DNA of 64,000 nt, taken from Flavobacterium luminosum (GTDB lineage Bacteria > Bacteroidota > Bacteroidia > Flavobacteriales > Flavobacteriaceae). The stretch is from NCBI RefSeq assembly GCF_023635005.1, contig NZ_JAMLJM010000003.1, forward strand, positions 248,001-312,000, written 5' to 3'. Positions 56,255 through 64,000 of the stretch are shown here, in pieces (within the stretch, counting starts at the first letter, position 1; the number at the start of each line of letters is the position of its first letter). Under the pieces are notes generated by a model. The model searched no databases. It saw nothing but the letters and a program-made list of their open reading frames with translations, and had not been told where the DNA came from. The translations under genes were made by a program, and so were the position numbers.

Positions 56255-56998
56255 ATGATAAAGCTAATGATTCACATTGTAAAAATAGTCATGGCAACCA
56301 TCGTTGCCTTGCTATTCGGAGCTTGTAACTTTGAGGTTTCAGGTTCTCAAAAAAATATCAAAGGAAGCGGCCATGTAGTTTCTGAAGAAAGAAAAGTAGG
56401 CGATTTTACCAAAATTGAAGTAAAAAAAGGATTAGATTGTGAAGTAATACAAACCGACGAGTTCAAAGTGGTTGTAATCGCCGATGACAATCTGCAAGAA
56501 GGCATAACCACTCAAGTAGAAAACGGCACTTTAGTGATTTCTTCAAAATACAACAATTATTCCAACGTAAAATCGAAGACCATTCAAGTAATGCTACCCA
56601 TGGTAACGGGTCTTGAAGCCAATAGTGGCGCAACCTTAAGAACCAAAGGAGACATCAGAAGCAACAATATCTCCCTGAAATCGAGTAGTGCTGCCAATAT
56701 TATAGCCAATGTAGAATCCGAAAAAATCACATTGGATGCCTCGAGTGGAAGCGATATAAAAATCAAAGGAAAAGCCATGATGGTCGACATCTCTTCTTCT
56801 AGCGGAAGTAGTATCAATGCGAAAGGCCTTTTAGCCAACGATATTAATGCCGACAGTTCCAGCGGAAGCGATATCAGTGTTCATCCTATTTTGGCGCTAA
56901 ATGCTCAAGCTTCAAGCGGTTCTACCATTGAATATGTTAAGACACCTAAAAAAATAAATATCCAAGAGAGTTCTGGAGGAGACGTGTCTTTCAACTAA
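56255..56998 (+). CDS. Head-GIN (DUF2807) lipoprotein
   Basis: A 247-residue lipoprotein with lipobox ending at Cys24 (LLFGAC). The DUF2807 domain forms a right-handed beta-helix. Four turns share SSGS motifs, as in LDASSGSDIKIKG, ISSSSGSSINAKG, ADSSSGSDISVHP and QASSGSTIEYV. Such proteins are called putative auto-transporter adhesins, but no autotransporter barrel is present, and a surface or periplasmic scaffold is more likely. It lies in the PspC cassette. Confidence 0.9.
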   Translation: MIKLMIHIVKIVMATIVALLFGACNFEVSGSQKNIKGSGHVVSEERKVGDFTKIEVKKGLDCEVIQTDEFKVVVIADDNLQEGITTQVENGTLVISSKYNNYSNVKSKTIQVMLPMVTGLEANSGATLRTKGDIRSNNISLKSSSAANIIANVESEKITLDASSGSDIKIKGKAMMVDISSSSGSSINAKGLLANDINADSSSGSDISVHPILALNAQASSGSTIEYVKTPKKINIQESSGGDVSFN

Positions 56999-57092
56999 AA
57001 CATCACCGATCATTTCTTGAAATCATTCGCCCCAAGCGGATGATTTTTTTATATTTGCAATCATTATAGTTTTCAAAAATTAAAAAACGGCT

Positions 57093-57932
57093 ATGTTTAT
57101 GAAAAAAATCACACTTTTGGTAGTACTCCTACTTTGTACTACAATAGTTTTGGCACAAAAGAAAGAAAAAGTAAAAGGGACTAAAATAGTAACTCTAGAA
57201 AAAAGTGCTATTCCATCTTTTGACCAAATCGAGGTAGAAGACAACATCGACCTTTATCTCATAAAAAGTGACAAAAATGCTATTGAAGTGGAAGCCGATG
57301 ACAACTTACATGCAACCATCAACAAACAAGTATACGGTACAACCTTGCGAGTAAATACGAACAAGGAAGTAACCTCTTTCAAAAAATTTGAAGTGCGCGT
57401 GTTTTATACCGATAGTTTAAAACTAATCACTGTAAAACATGAAGCGAAACTGAATGCTATTCAAGAACTAAACTTAGCATCAATCACGCTTAAAACCTTC
57501 GACTATTCTAAATCGTTCATCAATGTCAACTGCCCTAATTTTTCGATTATTGCTACAGATAAATCAAAAATCGAGATGAACTTGAAAGGAAGTGAAACAA
57601 CGATTGAAATGAATAAAAATGCCGAAATGAAAGCGTTGATTGCTACTAACAAGCTGAAATTCGACATGTACCAAAAAGCAGAAGCCGATATCGAAGGGGA
57701 CACCAACGACATGAGACTGCGTCTGGATAACAACACTAAATTTATTGGAAAAAACCTATCTATTAAATCTCTTGACGTTACCGCAGAAAATTATGTGAAC
57801 TGCTCCGTAAGAGCCAAAGACAACTTAATCATTACCGCTACCGGTAAGGCGGAAGTAACCATTTTGGGAGATCCTAAAATAGAAATCAAAAAATTTGCAG
57901 ATGACGCCACTCTGTATAAAAAGTCAAAATAA
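57093..57932 (+). CDS. Second DUF2807 protein, secreted
   Basis: A 279-residue protein with a signal peptide (MKKITLLVVLLLCTTIVLAQ) and a DUF2807-like domain starting at FDQIEVEDNIDLYLIKSDKN. It is a diverged paralogue of the preceding gene: the SSGS repeats are lost, and the strands carry Lys, Asp and Asn instead. It starts 95 bases after the first copy and ends at a strong terminator, which closes the operon. Either of two nearby ATG codons (57093 or 57099) may be used; the second begins the signal directly. Confidence 0.85.
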   Translation: MFMKKITLLVVLLLCTTIVLAQKKEKVKGTKIVTLEKSAIPSFDQIEVEDNIDLYLIKSDKNAIEVEADDNLHATINKQVYGTTLRVNTNKEVTSFKKFEVRVFYTDSLKLITVKHEAKLNAIQELNLASITLKTFDYSKSFINVNCPNFSIIATDKSKIEMNLKGSETTIEMNKNAEMKALIATNKLKFDMYQKAEADIEGDTNDMRLRLDNNTKFIGKNLSIKSLDVTAENYVNCSVRAKDNLIITATGKAEVTILGDPKIEIKKFADDATLYKKSK

Positions 57933-57937
57933 ATCAT

Positions 57938-57967
57938 AAAAAACCAGCCTAATAGGCTGGTTTTTTT
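57938..57967 (+). terminator. Terminator of the PspC-DUF2807 operon
   Basis: AAAAAACCAGCC pairs with GGCTGGTTTTTTT around a 5-base loop, six bases past the stop codon. Confidence 0.9.
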
Positions 57968-58054
57968 ATTTGTGATTATTTAAAAATTATCAACAAAGTA
58001 ACTTCGAATATTTTCAAAATGTAAGAAACAAAATCATTTTAAAGGTCACTACAA

Positions 58055-58214
58055 TTCTAGAACGATTTCAGTGGAATATATCGAGAACAATTAATATAGA
58101 ATTCTTCCTCCAGTTCGATTAATGATCCGTAGAATATTGTATCGAGAACAAAAAAAGAGTTTTTCGTCAGTTCGAGTAACTTTCGGTAGAAAATTATATC
58201 GAGAACAAGAAAAA
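58055..58214. repeat. Tandem degenerate repeat array (about 57-bp unit)
   Basis: Two clear units read CAGTTCGATTAATGATCCGT ... ATCGAGAACA (58111-58150) and CAGTTCGAGTAACTTTCGGT ... ATCGAGAACA (58168-58207), with starts 57 bases apart. A more diverged third unit, ending in ATCGAGAAC, precedes them (about 58055-58089). From memory, similar blocks recur in Flavobacterium intergenic regions. There are no distinct spacers between them. Confidence 0.7.
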
Positions 58215-58248
58215 CTCTCTTTTATAAATCTTACTCCAAAGGATTACA

Positions 58249-59196
58249 TTATCCTTTAGCTGCTAAATATCGTTCAGCATCTAACGCCGCCATACAACCG
58301 GTACCCGCAGCAGTAATCGCCTGACGGTATACATGATCCGCAGCGTCACCCGCTACAAACACACCAGCAACATTCGTTTTAGAAGTACCCGGGGTATTAA
58401 CAATATAACCTGTCTCATCTAAAGTGATGTAGTCTTTAAAAATATCCGTATTAGGTTTGTGACCTATTGCCACAAAGAAACCAGTAGCTGGAATCTCATG
58501 TGTCTCACCGGTTACTCTATTTTTAACACGTACCGCTGAAACCACCTGACCATCACCTAAAACTTCATCCGTTTCTGTGTTCATCAAAATTTCGATATTC
58601 TCGGTTTTGCGCACGCGTTCTTCCATGATTTTAGAAGCTCTAAATTGTTCGCTACGAACCAACATGGTCACTTTTTTACATAATTTAGATAAATAATGTG
58701 CTTCCTCACACGCGCTATCTCCTGCGCCTACGATAACCACTTCTTGATTACGGTAAAAGAAACCATCACATACAGCACAAGCCGATACGCCTCCACCCAT
58801 ATTCAAGTAATGTTGCTCTGAAGGCAATCCTAAATATTTGGCCGAAGCACCCGTAGAAATAATAACGGTATCACAATGCAATTCTTTTTCATCATTCACC
58901 CAAACTTTGTGAATTTCTCCTGAAAAATCGACTTTAGTCACCCAGCCTGTTCTAATATCAGTACCAAAACGTTTAGCTTGAGCTTCTAATTGCAACATCA
59001 TTTCAGGCCCAGTAATACCTTCTGGATAACCCGGAAAATTTTCTACTTCATTGGTGGTGGTCAACTGCCCGCCTGGCTGAATTCCTTGATACAACACCGG
59101 ATTCATATTAGCTCTAGCAGCGTAAATAGCAGCAGTATATCCCGCAGGACCGGAACCTATAATCAAACATTTTACTCTTTCTATCGAATCTGACAT
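58249..59196 (-). CDS. trxB: Thioredoxin-disulfide reductase TrxB
   Basis: TrxB passes electrons from NADPH via FAD to thioredoxin. The 315-residue flavoprotein has the FAD motif IIGSGPAGYTAA (12-23), the redox pair Cys140-Ala-Val-Cys143 in SACAVCDG, the NADPH motif VGAGDSACEEA, and the C-terminal FAD motif FVAGDAADHVYRQ. The ATG at 59196 is used; the frame extends 18 codons upstream, but the promoter-like TATTTTTG and TAAATTTG boxes lie there (about 59217-59233). The length is normal. Confidence 0.97.
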   Translation of the reverse strand: MSDSIERVKCLIIGSGPAGYTAAIYAARANMNPVLYQGIQPGGQLTTTNEVENFPGYPEGITGPEMMLQLEAQAKRFGTDIRTGWVTKVDFSGEIHKVWVNDEKELHCDTVIISTGASAKYLGLPSEQHYLNMGGGVSACAVCDGFFYRNQEVVIVGAGDSACEEAHYLSKLCKKVTMLVRSEQFRASKIMEERVRKTENIEILMNTETDEVLGDGQVVSAVRVKNRVTGETHEIPATGFFVAIGHKPNTDIFKDYITLDETGYIVNTPGTSKTNVAGVFVAGDAADHVYRQAITAAGTGCMAALDAERYLAAKG

Positions 59197-59341
59197 AATA
59201 TTATTTTTTAATGAACCAAAAATACCAAATTTATTGAGTAAAATCATCAATTTAAAATCACAGTTTTCAATAGTTTTATAAACATTTCAAATGGGAACGA
59301 TAAAAAAATCGAAAAAATATTTTTTTACTAAAATAAATTCT

Positions 59342-59349
59342 TATATTTG
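59342..59349 (+). promoter_or_regulatory. -7 box of tRNA-Pro
   Basis: TATATTTG fits TAnnTTTG, 11 bases before the mature 5' end. A T-tract (about 59318-59326) lies in the -33 position. Confidence 0.6.
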
Positions 59350-59359
59350 CACCCGCTTT

Positions 59360-59434
59360 CGGGGTGTAGCGTAGCCCGGTCATCGCGCCTGGTTTGGGAC
59401 CAGGAGGTCGCAGGTTCGAATCCTGCCACCCCGA
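59360..59434 (+). tRNA. tRNA-Pro (anticodon UGG)
   Basis: The 75-base cloverleaf closes well. The acceptor stem is CGGGGTG/CACCCCG with discriminator A. The anticodon stem is CCTGG/CCAGG around the loop TTTGGGA, so the anticodon is UGG. The T arm is GCAGG-TTCGAAT-CCTGC. The CCA end is not encoded. Confidence 0.97.
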
Positions 59435-59444
59435 CGAAAGTTAG

Positions 59445-59474
59445 TCCTTCTTGTGAAACAGGAAGGATTTTTTG
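59445..59474 (+). terminator. Terminator after tRNA-Pro
   Basis: TCCTTCTTGT pairs with ACAGGAAGGA (one mismatch) around a GAA loop and is followed by TTTTTTG. Confidence 0.8.
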
Positions 59475-59565
59475 TTTTTGCACACTTCATAAAAAACATT
59501 AACTCAAACAAAAACACTCTAAAATAATTTCCTATTTTTGCCACTTTAGAATCAACACAATTAAT

Positions 59566-60174
59566 ATGTTAATTATAGGCATTGCAGGAGGCACAGGCTC
59601 AGGAAAAACAACCGTTGTTCATCAAATCATGAACGAATTACCCGAAACGGAAGTAGGAATTCTTTCCCAAGATTCTTATTACAAAGAAACCCACGATTTG
59701 AGTTTGGAAGAACGTTCAAAAATCAATTTCGATCATCCTCGTGCTATCGACTTCGAACTTTTAGTACAACATTTAAAAGATTTAAAAGAAGGAAAGGCAA
59801 TCGATCAGCCTGTATATTCTTTTGTAAAACACAACCGTACCGGCGACACGATTCATACTTTACCGAGAAAGGTAATGATTGTTGAAGGGATTCTAATTTT
59901 AACCAATCCTGAGCTTCGGGAAATGTTTGACATCAAAATTTTTGTGCATGCCGATTCAGACGAACGATTAATTCGTCGTTTAAAACGTGATATTGCAGAA
60001 CGAGGTCGCGACATGGAAGAGGTTTTAAACCGCTATCAAACCACTTTAAAACCGATGCACGAACAGTTCATAGAACCTACCAAAGCCTTCGCTGATATTA
60101 TTATACCGAACGATAAATACAATACTGTAGCGATCGATGTAGTTCGCGCAGTAATTAACCAAAGAATTTCGTAA
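59566..60174 (+). CDS. udk: Uridine kinase
   Basis: Udk phosphorylates uridine and cytidine in pyrimidine salvage. The 202-residue protein has the P-loop GGTGSGKTT (residues 8-16), SQDSYYKETHDLSLEERSKINFDHPRAIDF, a strong family signature, and the IFVHADSDERLIRRLKRDIAERGRD lid. It starts 131 bases after tRNA-Pro and is followed after 5 bases by the DivIC-like gene. Confidence 0.96.
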   Translation: MLIIGIAGGTGSGKTTVVHQIMNELPETEVGILSQDSYYKETHDLSLEERSKINFDHPRAIDFELLVQHLKDLKEGKAIDQPVYSFVKHNRTGDTIHTLPRKVMIVEGILILTNPELREMFDIKIFVHADSDERLIRRLKRDIAERGRDMEEVLNRYQTTLKPMHEQFIEPTKAFADIIIPNDKYNTVAIDVVRAVINQRIS

Positions 60175-60179
60175 CTTTA

Positions 60180-60518
60180 ATGAAAGAAAAAGTCACCGCA
60201 TTTTTCTCCAATAGTACTTGGATTAAATTTATAGGAAACAAATATTTCCTTGTGACTTTATTTTTTATAATTTGGATGTTGTTTTTAGATAACTATTCCT
60301 ATCTAGACCATCGAATCCTAAATCAGGATATTGAAGAACTAGAAGATAATAAAGCGTATTATCAAGAGGAAATTAAAAAAGACAAGGAACAAATTAAAAA
60401 GCTTAAAAATCCGATTGAAATTGAAAAATACGCACGTGAAAAATATTTCATGAAACGCGAAAATGAAGATATTTATATTATTGAATTCGAAGGAGATACT
60501 CTTGATAAAATTCAATAG
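60180..60518 (+). CDS. Septum formation initiator (DivIC/FtsB-like)
   Basis: A 112-residue bitopic protein: a short cytoplasmic N-terminus, one membrane helix (about residues 23-40, YFLVTLFFIIWMLFLDNY) and a periplasmic coiled coil rich in Glu and Lys (ILNQDIEELEDNKAYYQEEIKKDKEQIKKL) that ends in the PIEIEKYAREKYFM motif of the family. It acts in the divisome with FtsL and FtsQ homologues. It starts 5 bases after udk and is probably cotranscribed. Confidence 0.93.
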   Translation: MKEKVTAFFSNSTWIKFIGNKYFLVTLFFIIWMLFLDNYSYLDHRILNQDIEELEDNKAYYQEEIKKDKEQIKKLKNPIEIEKYAREKYFMKRENEDIYIIEFEGDTLDKIQ

Positions 60519-60594
60519 AAAATAAAAACACTTAATATCGAAAAATTACGAAGCACTTTGTGTTTTTTGATGTTGCAATTTGGAATTTCTAATT

Positions 60595-61965
60595 ATGAAA
60601 AATAAACTATTCAACGAATTCGATACCGTTTCTTCTAAACAATGGAAACAACAAATTCAATACGAATTAAAAGGAGCCGATTATAACGAAACCTTAGTAT
60701 GGGAAAGCCCTGAAGGCATTAAAGTCAGACCTTTTTACCATAATGACGAAGATGCAATAGCTACTCCACAAACCCAAAAAGAGAAAACGTTTCAAATCGT
60801 ACAAAATATCTTTGTTTTTGATGTTGAAAAATCGATAAAAAAAGCCAAAGATGCTTTACTTCGAGGAGCAGAAAGTATTCGATTTACCATAGAAAACGAA
60901 TCGACTGATATTCATCAACTCCTATCGGACTTGGACATCGAAAAAAATACCATTTATCTAAACCTTAAATTTCTTTCGGCTGATTTTATAAAAAAAGTCA
61001 ATCAGATTGCCTCAGCCAAAAATACCTTAATCTATTGTCTTGTTGATCCGATTCATCAATTGGCGTCGGATGGAAATTGGTTCAATGCCGAAGGAAAAGA
61101 TAATTTTGAGATCCTACAATCCTTAGTATCGGAATGTAAAAATAGTAGTTTTATTCATGTCAATGCTTCGCTTTACCAAAATGCTGGAGCCAACATGGTA
61201 CAACAATTGGCCTACAGCTTAGCGCAGGTTAACGAATATTTCAACAAAATTGAAAATTACTCACAACCGATTTGCATTGAAATTGCCGTAGGAACCAATT
61301 ATTTTTTCGAAATAGCCAAAATTAGAACCCTTCGTATACTTTTCAAAGCATTGGCCTCTGAATACCAGTTTACCGGTAATTTGCATATCCTTACCACACC
61401 AACACGTCGCAACAAAACCTTATACGATTACAATGTCAACATGCTAAGAACGACTACTGAATGTATGAGTGCCATACTAGGAGGAGCTGATGCCGTTGCC
61501 AATTTAGCGTATGATGCTATATACCACAAAGACAACGAATTTGGTGATAGAATTTCTAGAAATCAATTATTGGTGTTAAAACACGAAAGTTATTTCGACA
61601 AAGTAGATAATGCGGCAGATGGCGCTTATTATATCGAGAATGTAACCGCTCAATTAGCTGAAAAAGCCTTGACTTTGTTCAAAGACATTGAAAACAATGG
61701 CGGATTGCTAAAACAATTAAAAGAGGGCACTATTCAACATAAAATTCAGGAAAGCGCACAAAAAGAACAAGATTTGTTTGATTCTGGAAAAGAAATCTTA
61801 CTAGGAACCAACAAATATCCAAATCCGAAAGATCGTATGAAAGACGACTTAGAGTTGTATCCTTTTGTTAAAATCAACCCAAGAAAAACTCTTATTACCC
61901 CAATTATAGAAAAACGATTGGCTGAAAAAACAGAACAAGAAAGACTTGCTTCAGAAAACCAATAA
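60595..61965 (+). CDS. mutA: Methylmalonyl-CoA mutase small (beta) subunit
   Basis: The small subunit of the heterodimeric B12-dependent mutase, which interconverts methylmalonyl-CoA and succinyl-CoA; it resembles the large subunit TIM barrel but lacks the catalytic residues. Features are the start FNEFDTVSSKQWKQQIQYELKGADYNETLVWESPEGIKVRPFY and the C-terminal TTTECMSAILGGADAVANLAYDAIYH. The ATG at 60595 is used; an in-frame TTG lies five codons upstream. The 456 residues are shorter than some beta subunits because the B12 domain is absent. The large subunit follows after one small gene. Confidence 0.93.
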   Translation: MKNKLFNEFDTVSSKQWKQQIQYELKGADYNETLVWESPEGIKVRPFYHNDEDAIATPQTQKEKTFQIVQNIFVFDVEKSIKKAKDALLRGAESIRFTIENESTDIHQLLSDLDIEKNTIYLNLKFLSADFIKKVNQIASAKNTLIYCLVDPIHQLASDGNWFNAEGKDNFEILQSLVSECKNSSFIHVNASLYQNAGANMVQQLAYSLAQVNEYFNKIENYSQPICIEIAVGTNYFFEIAKIRTLRILFKALASEYQFTGNLHILTTPTRRNKTLYDYNVNMLRTTTECMSAILGGADAVANLAYDAIYHKDNEFGDRISRNQLLVLKHESYFDKVDNAADGAYYIENVTAQLAEKALTLFKDIENNGGLLKQLKEGTIQHKIQESAQKEQDLFDSGKEILLGTNKYPNPKDRMKDDLELYPFVKINPRKTLITPIIEKRLAEKTEQERLASENQ

Positions 61966-61974
61966 ATCAACATC

Positions 61975-62427
61975 ATGAAGAAATTATTATCCCTAGCACT
62001 ATTATTAATTTCGACTACTTTTTTGGGTCAAATCAAAAAAATGGAAGCAACTCACAAAGAAACTGGAAAAGCAACGTATTTTGAGGAAGGCCAAAGAGTA
62101 AAAATAACCACTAACGATCGAAAAAAAGTGGTAGGTTTATTGGTGATAAAAGATTTGCAAACCCTAATGGTCAATGAAACCGAAATAAAAATAGACAACC
62201 TAAGCAGCATTAAATATTATCCTAAAAGAGGACGAACTGTAAAAAATATTCTATTGGGTACGGGAGCCGCTATGATTGCAACTTCAGGAGTATTGGCGGC
62301 CGACAGCAATGGTGCTGCCTTTTCATTTTTTGCAGGAGGAACGGCTACCATCATCACAGGAGCATTGGTCAACAACAAACATAAAACCCTGATTCACCGT
62401 CATTATCTATATAAAATTGTAGAATAA
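61975..62427 (+). CDS. Small exported hypothetical protein between mutase genes
   Basis: A 150-residue protein with a signal peptide ([19 protein letters not shown]), a beta-rich segment with the phrase [34 protein letters not shown] (about residues 40-75), then two hydrophobic Gly/Ala-rich segments ([17 protein letters not shown] and [14 protein letters not shown]), so it is a membrane protein. I do not recognise the family. It starts 10 bases after mutA and ends 2 bases before the large mutase subunit, so it must be on the same transcript. Confidence 0.75.
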   Translation: MKKLLSLALLLISTTFLGQIKKMEATHKETGKATYFEEGQRVKITTNDRKKVVGLLVIKDLQTLMVNETEIKIDNLSSIKYYPKRGRTVKNILLGTGAAMIATSGVLAADSNGAAFSFFAGGTATIITGALVNNKHKTLIHRHYLYKIVE

Positions 62428-62429
62428 TA

Positions 62430-64000
62430 ATGAGAAAAAATATACAACATATAACATTGGACAGCAGAACTATAAAAGCTGCAGAAGCCAAACCGAACAC
62501 ATCATCGGAAGGAAATTTTTCAAACCAGTCATCTATAGCAGCGTCCGAATTGTCAAATCGATCAGAGTCGTACTTGTCATCTCGAGCGGAGTCGAGAGAC
62601 CAAACCAATACTTTCACCACAGCAGAAGGTATCGATGTAAAAAACACCTACTCGAAAGCTGATGTTGAAGGACTAGAACATTTGGACTTTGGAGCCGGAT
62701 TTGCGCCCAACTTACGCGGACCTTACGCCACTATGTACGTTCGCCGACCATGGACAATCCGTCAGTATGCGGGATTTTCAACGGCAGAAGAAAGTAATGC
62801 TTTTTACCGAAGAAACTTAGCGGCTGGACAAAAAGGTTTATCCGTAGCCTTCGATTTAGCGACACACCGTGGTTACGATTCGGATCACGAGCGCGTGGTG
62901 GGTGACGTAGGAAAAGCCGGTGTAGCAATTGACTCCGTGGAAGACATGAAAGTACTTTTCGACCAAATTCCACTAGGTGAAATGTCAGTTTCAATGACGA
63001 TGAATGGTGCGGTTTTACCAATTATGGCATTCTATATCGTAGCAGCAGAAGAACAAGGCGTTGCTCCTAACCTATTGTCGGGAACGATTCAAAACGATAT
63101 TTTGAAGGAATTCATGGTGCGAAATACCTACATTTATCCACCAACGCCTTCGATGAAAATTATTGCGGATATTTTCGAATATACGAGTAAAAATATGCCG
63201 AAATTCAACTCGATTTCGATTTCGGGTTACCATATGCAAGAAGCTGGAGCTACTGCCGATATTGAATTAGCCTATACTTTAGCAGATGGTTTAGAATACA
63301 TTCGCACCGGTTTAGCAGCAGGAATGGATATTGACACCTTTGCTCCTCGCCTTTCGTTTTTCTGGGCGATTGGAATGAATCATTTCATGGAAATTGCTAA
63401 AATGCGTGCCGGTCGTATGCTTTGGGCAAAACTGTTGAAACAATTCAACCCAAAAGACGAAAAATCATTAGCCTTAAGAACGCATTGCCAAACTTCGGGT
63501 TGGAGTTTAACCGAGCAAGATCCTTTCAATAACGTGGCTCGAACGGCGATTGAAGCCGCGGCTGCGGCCTTTGGAGGAACTCAATCGTTACACACCAATG
63601 CTTTGGACGAAGCCATTGCTTTACCAACCGATTTCTCGGCACGAATTGCTCGTAATACCCAAATCTTTTTACAAGAAGAAACCAAAATCTGCAAAACAGT
63701 AGATCCTTGGGCAGGAAGTTATTACGTAGAAAGTTTAACCGCTGAAATTGCTGAAAAAGCTTGGGCTTTAATTCAAGAAGTGGAAGAATTAGGCGGTATG
63801 ACCAAAGCGATTGAAGCGGGTATTCCAAAATTACGTATTGAAGAAGCAGCCGCACGTAAACAAGCCCGTATCGACAGCGGTCAAGACATCATTGTGGGGG
63901 TAAACAAATACCGTTTGGAAAAAGAAGATCCGCTTCATATTTTAGAAGTAGACAACCAAACCGTTCGTAAACAACAAATTGAGCGCTTAGAACAAATCAA
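62430..64000 (+). CDS. scpA: Methylmalonyl-CoA mutase large (alpha) subunit, partial
   Basis: This is the catalytic subunit of the adenosylcobalamin-dependent mutase; 523 complete codons are visible and the frame runs off the right edge. Active-site blocks are [19 protein letters not shown] and [20 protein letters not shown], with the CoA-binding [12 protein letters not shown] farther on. The C-terminal B12 domain is beyond the window. Residues 33-56 are a low-complexity insertion made of three 8-residue repeats coded by a 24-bp tandem array. The rest of the N-terminus is a linker, so the insertion should be tolerated. The start overlaps nothing, but lies only two bases after the preceding stop. 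Confidence 0.95.
   Translation, partial: MRKNIQHITLDSRTIKAAEAKPNTSSEGNFSNQSSIAASELSNRSESYLSSRAESRDQTNTFTTAEGIDVKNTYSKADVEGLEHLDFGAGFAPNLRGPYATMYVRRPWTIRQYAGFSTAEESNAFYRRNLAAGQKGLSVAFDLATHRGYDSDHERVVGDVGKAGVAIDSVEDMKVLFDQIPLGEMSVSMTMNGAVLPIMAFYIVAAEEQGVAPNLLSGTIQNDILKEFMVRNTYIYPPTPSMKIIADIFEYTSKNMPKFNSISISGYHMQEAGATADIELAYTLADGLEYIRTGLAAGMDIDTFAPRLSFFWAIGMNHFMEIAKMRAGRMLWAKLLKQFNPKDEKSLALRTHCQTSGWSLTEQDPFNNVARTAIEAAAAAFGGTQSLHTNALDEAIALPTDFSARIARNTQIFLQEETKICKTVDPWAGSYYVESLTAEIAEKAWALIQEVEELGGMTKAIEAGIPKLRIEEAAARKQARIDSGQDIIVGVNKYRLEKEDPLHILEVDNQTVRKQQIERLEQI
62526..62597 (+). repeat. Three 24-bp tandem repeats translated inside scpA
   Basis: Copies begin at 62526, 62550 and 62574, in frame, and encode [16 protein letters not shown] and LSSRAESR. 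The third copy contains the perfect stem TCTCGA-gcggag-TCGAGA (62580-62597). The motif TCATCTCGAGCGGAGTCGAG resembles a dispersed repeat I recall from many bacterial genomes. Confidence 0.8.

Larger units (their letters stand above)
57933..58248. other. Intergenic region with tandem repeats; no gene
   Basis: The 316 bases between the DUF2807 gene and trxB hold the operon terminator and the repeat array described separately. I see no coding or RNA feature otherwise. Confidence 0.6.

Noticed and set aside
58055..58214. CRISPR array
   Set aside because: Units start 57 bases apart and are similar along their whole length, with no distinct spacers and no cas gene nearby.

Overview
The window is an AT-rich stretch of chromosome from a member of the Flavobacteriaceae, most likely Flavobacterium or a close relative (Bacteroidota). 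Four kinds of evidence point there. Start codons generally lack Shine-Dalgarno sequences. Many genes have promoters of the Bacteroidota type, TTG-N19-21-TAnnTTTG. Group-specific proteins are present: the gliding lipoprotein GldI, a subtilisin with a type IX secretion sorting tail, head-GIN/DUF2807 proteins and a PycTM-type membrane protein. The order guaA / LysM protein / OsmC / DUF3820 / pyrG / yidC is, from memory, typical of Flavobacterium. Nearly all of the window is core genome. I see no phage, insertion sequence, CRISPR array or plasmid functions.

Layout. 1-13000 is almost entirely minus strand: a secreted subtilisin cut by the window edge, mnmA, a YwqK/MORN protein, proC, yidC, pyrG, DUF3820, OsmC, a LysM protein and guaA. 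13399-16425 is a three-gene plus-strand cluster (GT39, GT2, LAB_N) that probably decorates lipid A or another envelope glycolipid through a polyprenyl-phosphate sugar. 16684-24808 holds a GAF-domain protein converging on an HD-PycTM protein, a metallophosphoesterase fused to an outer-membrane barrel that is broken by a one-base frameshift near its 3' end, and a beta-propeller-like lipoprotein. 25030-28365 carries a small lipoprotein, a DHH phosphoesterase, gldI and a cyclophilin-FKBP lipoprotein. 28372-41597 mixes metabolism and transport (FAD-linked oxidase, AEC and MATE transporters, MeaB, PPK2, DODA-type dioxygenase, amidase, ABC-F ATPase) with small hypotheticals.

41775-53424 has an M3 peptidase, DUF2007, a single-domain DEAD-like protein, an NtrC-like regulator without a DNA-binding domain, a NatAB-like ABC exporter, an orphan gene, dnaJ-grpE, a YceI lipoprotein, a TIGR01777 epimerase and DUF4442. 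53591-57932 is an operon of DUF4870, PadR, PspC and two DUF2807 proteins that looks like an envelope-stress cassette. The right end has trxB, tRNA-Pro(UGG), udk, a DivIC/FtsB-like gene and the methylmalonyl-CoA mutase subunits, with a small unknown gene between them; the large subunit runs off the window.

Points that deserve attention are the frameshifted barrel gene, the HD-PycTM protein with its GAF neighbour, a 3 x 24 bp tandem repeat translated inside the mutase N-terminus, a flavobacterial intergenic repeat between pyrG and yidC, tandem repeats at 58055-58214, the regulator with no HTH and a changed GAFTGA loop, and DnaJ lacking one zinc centre. All assignments come from reading sequence and from memory of families; no database search was run.
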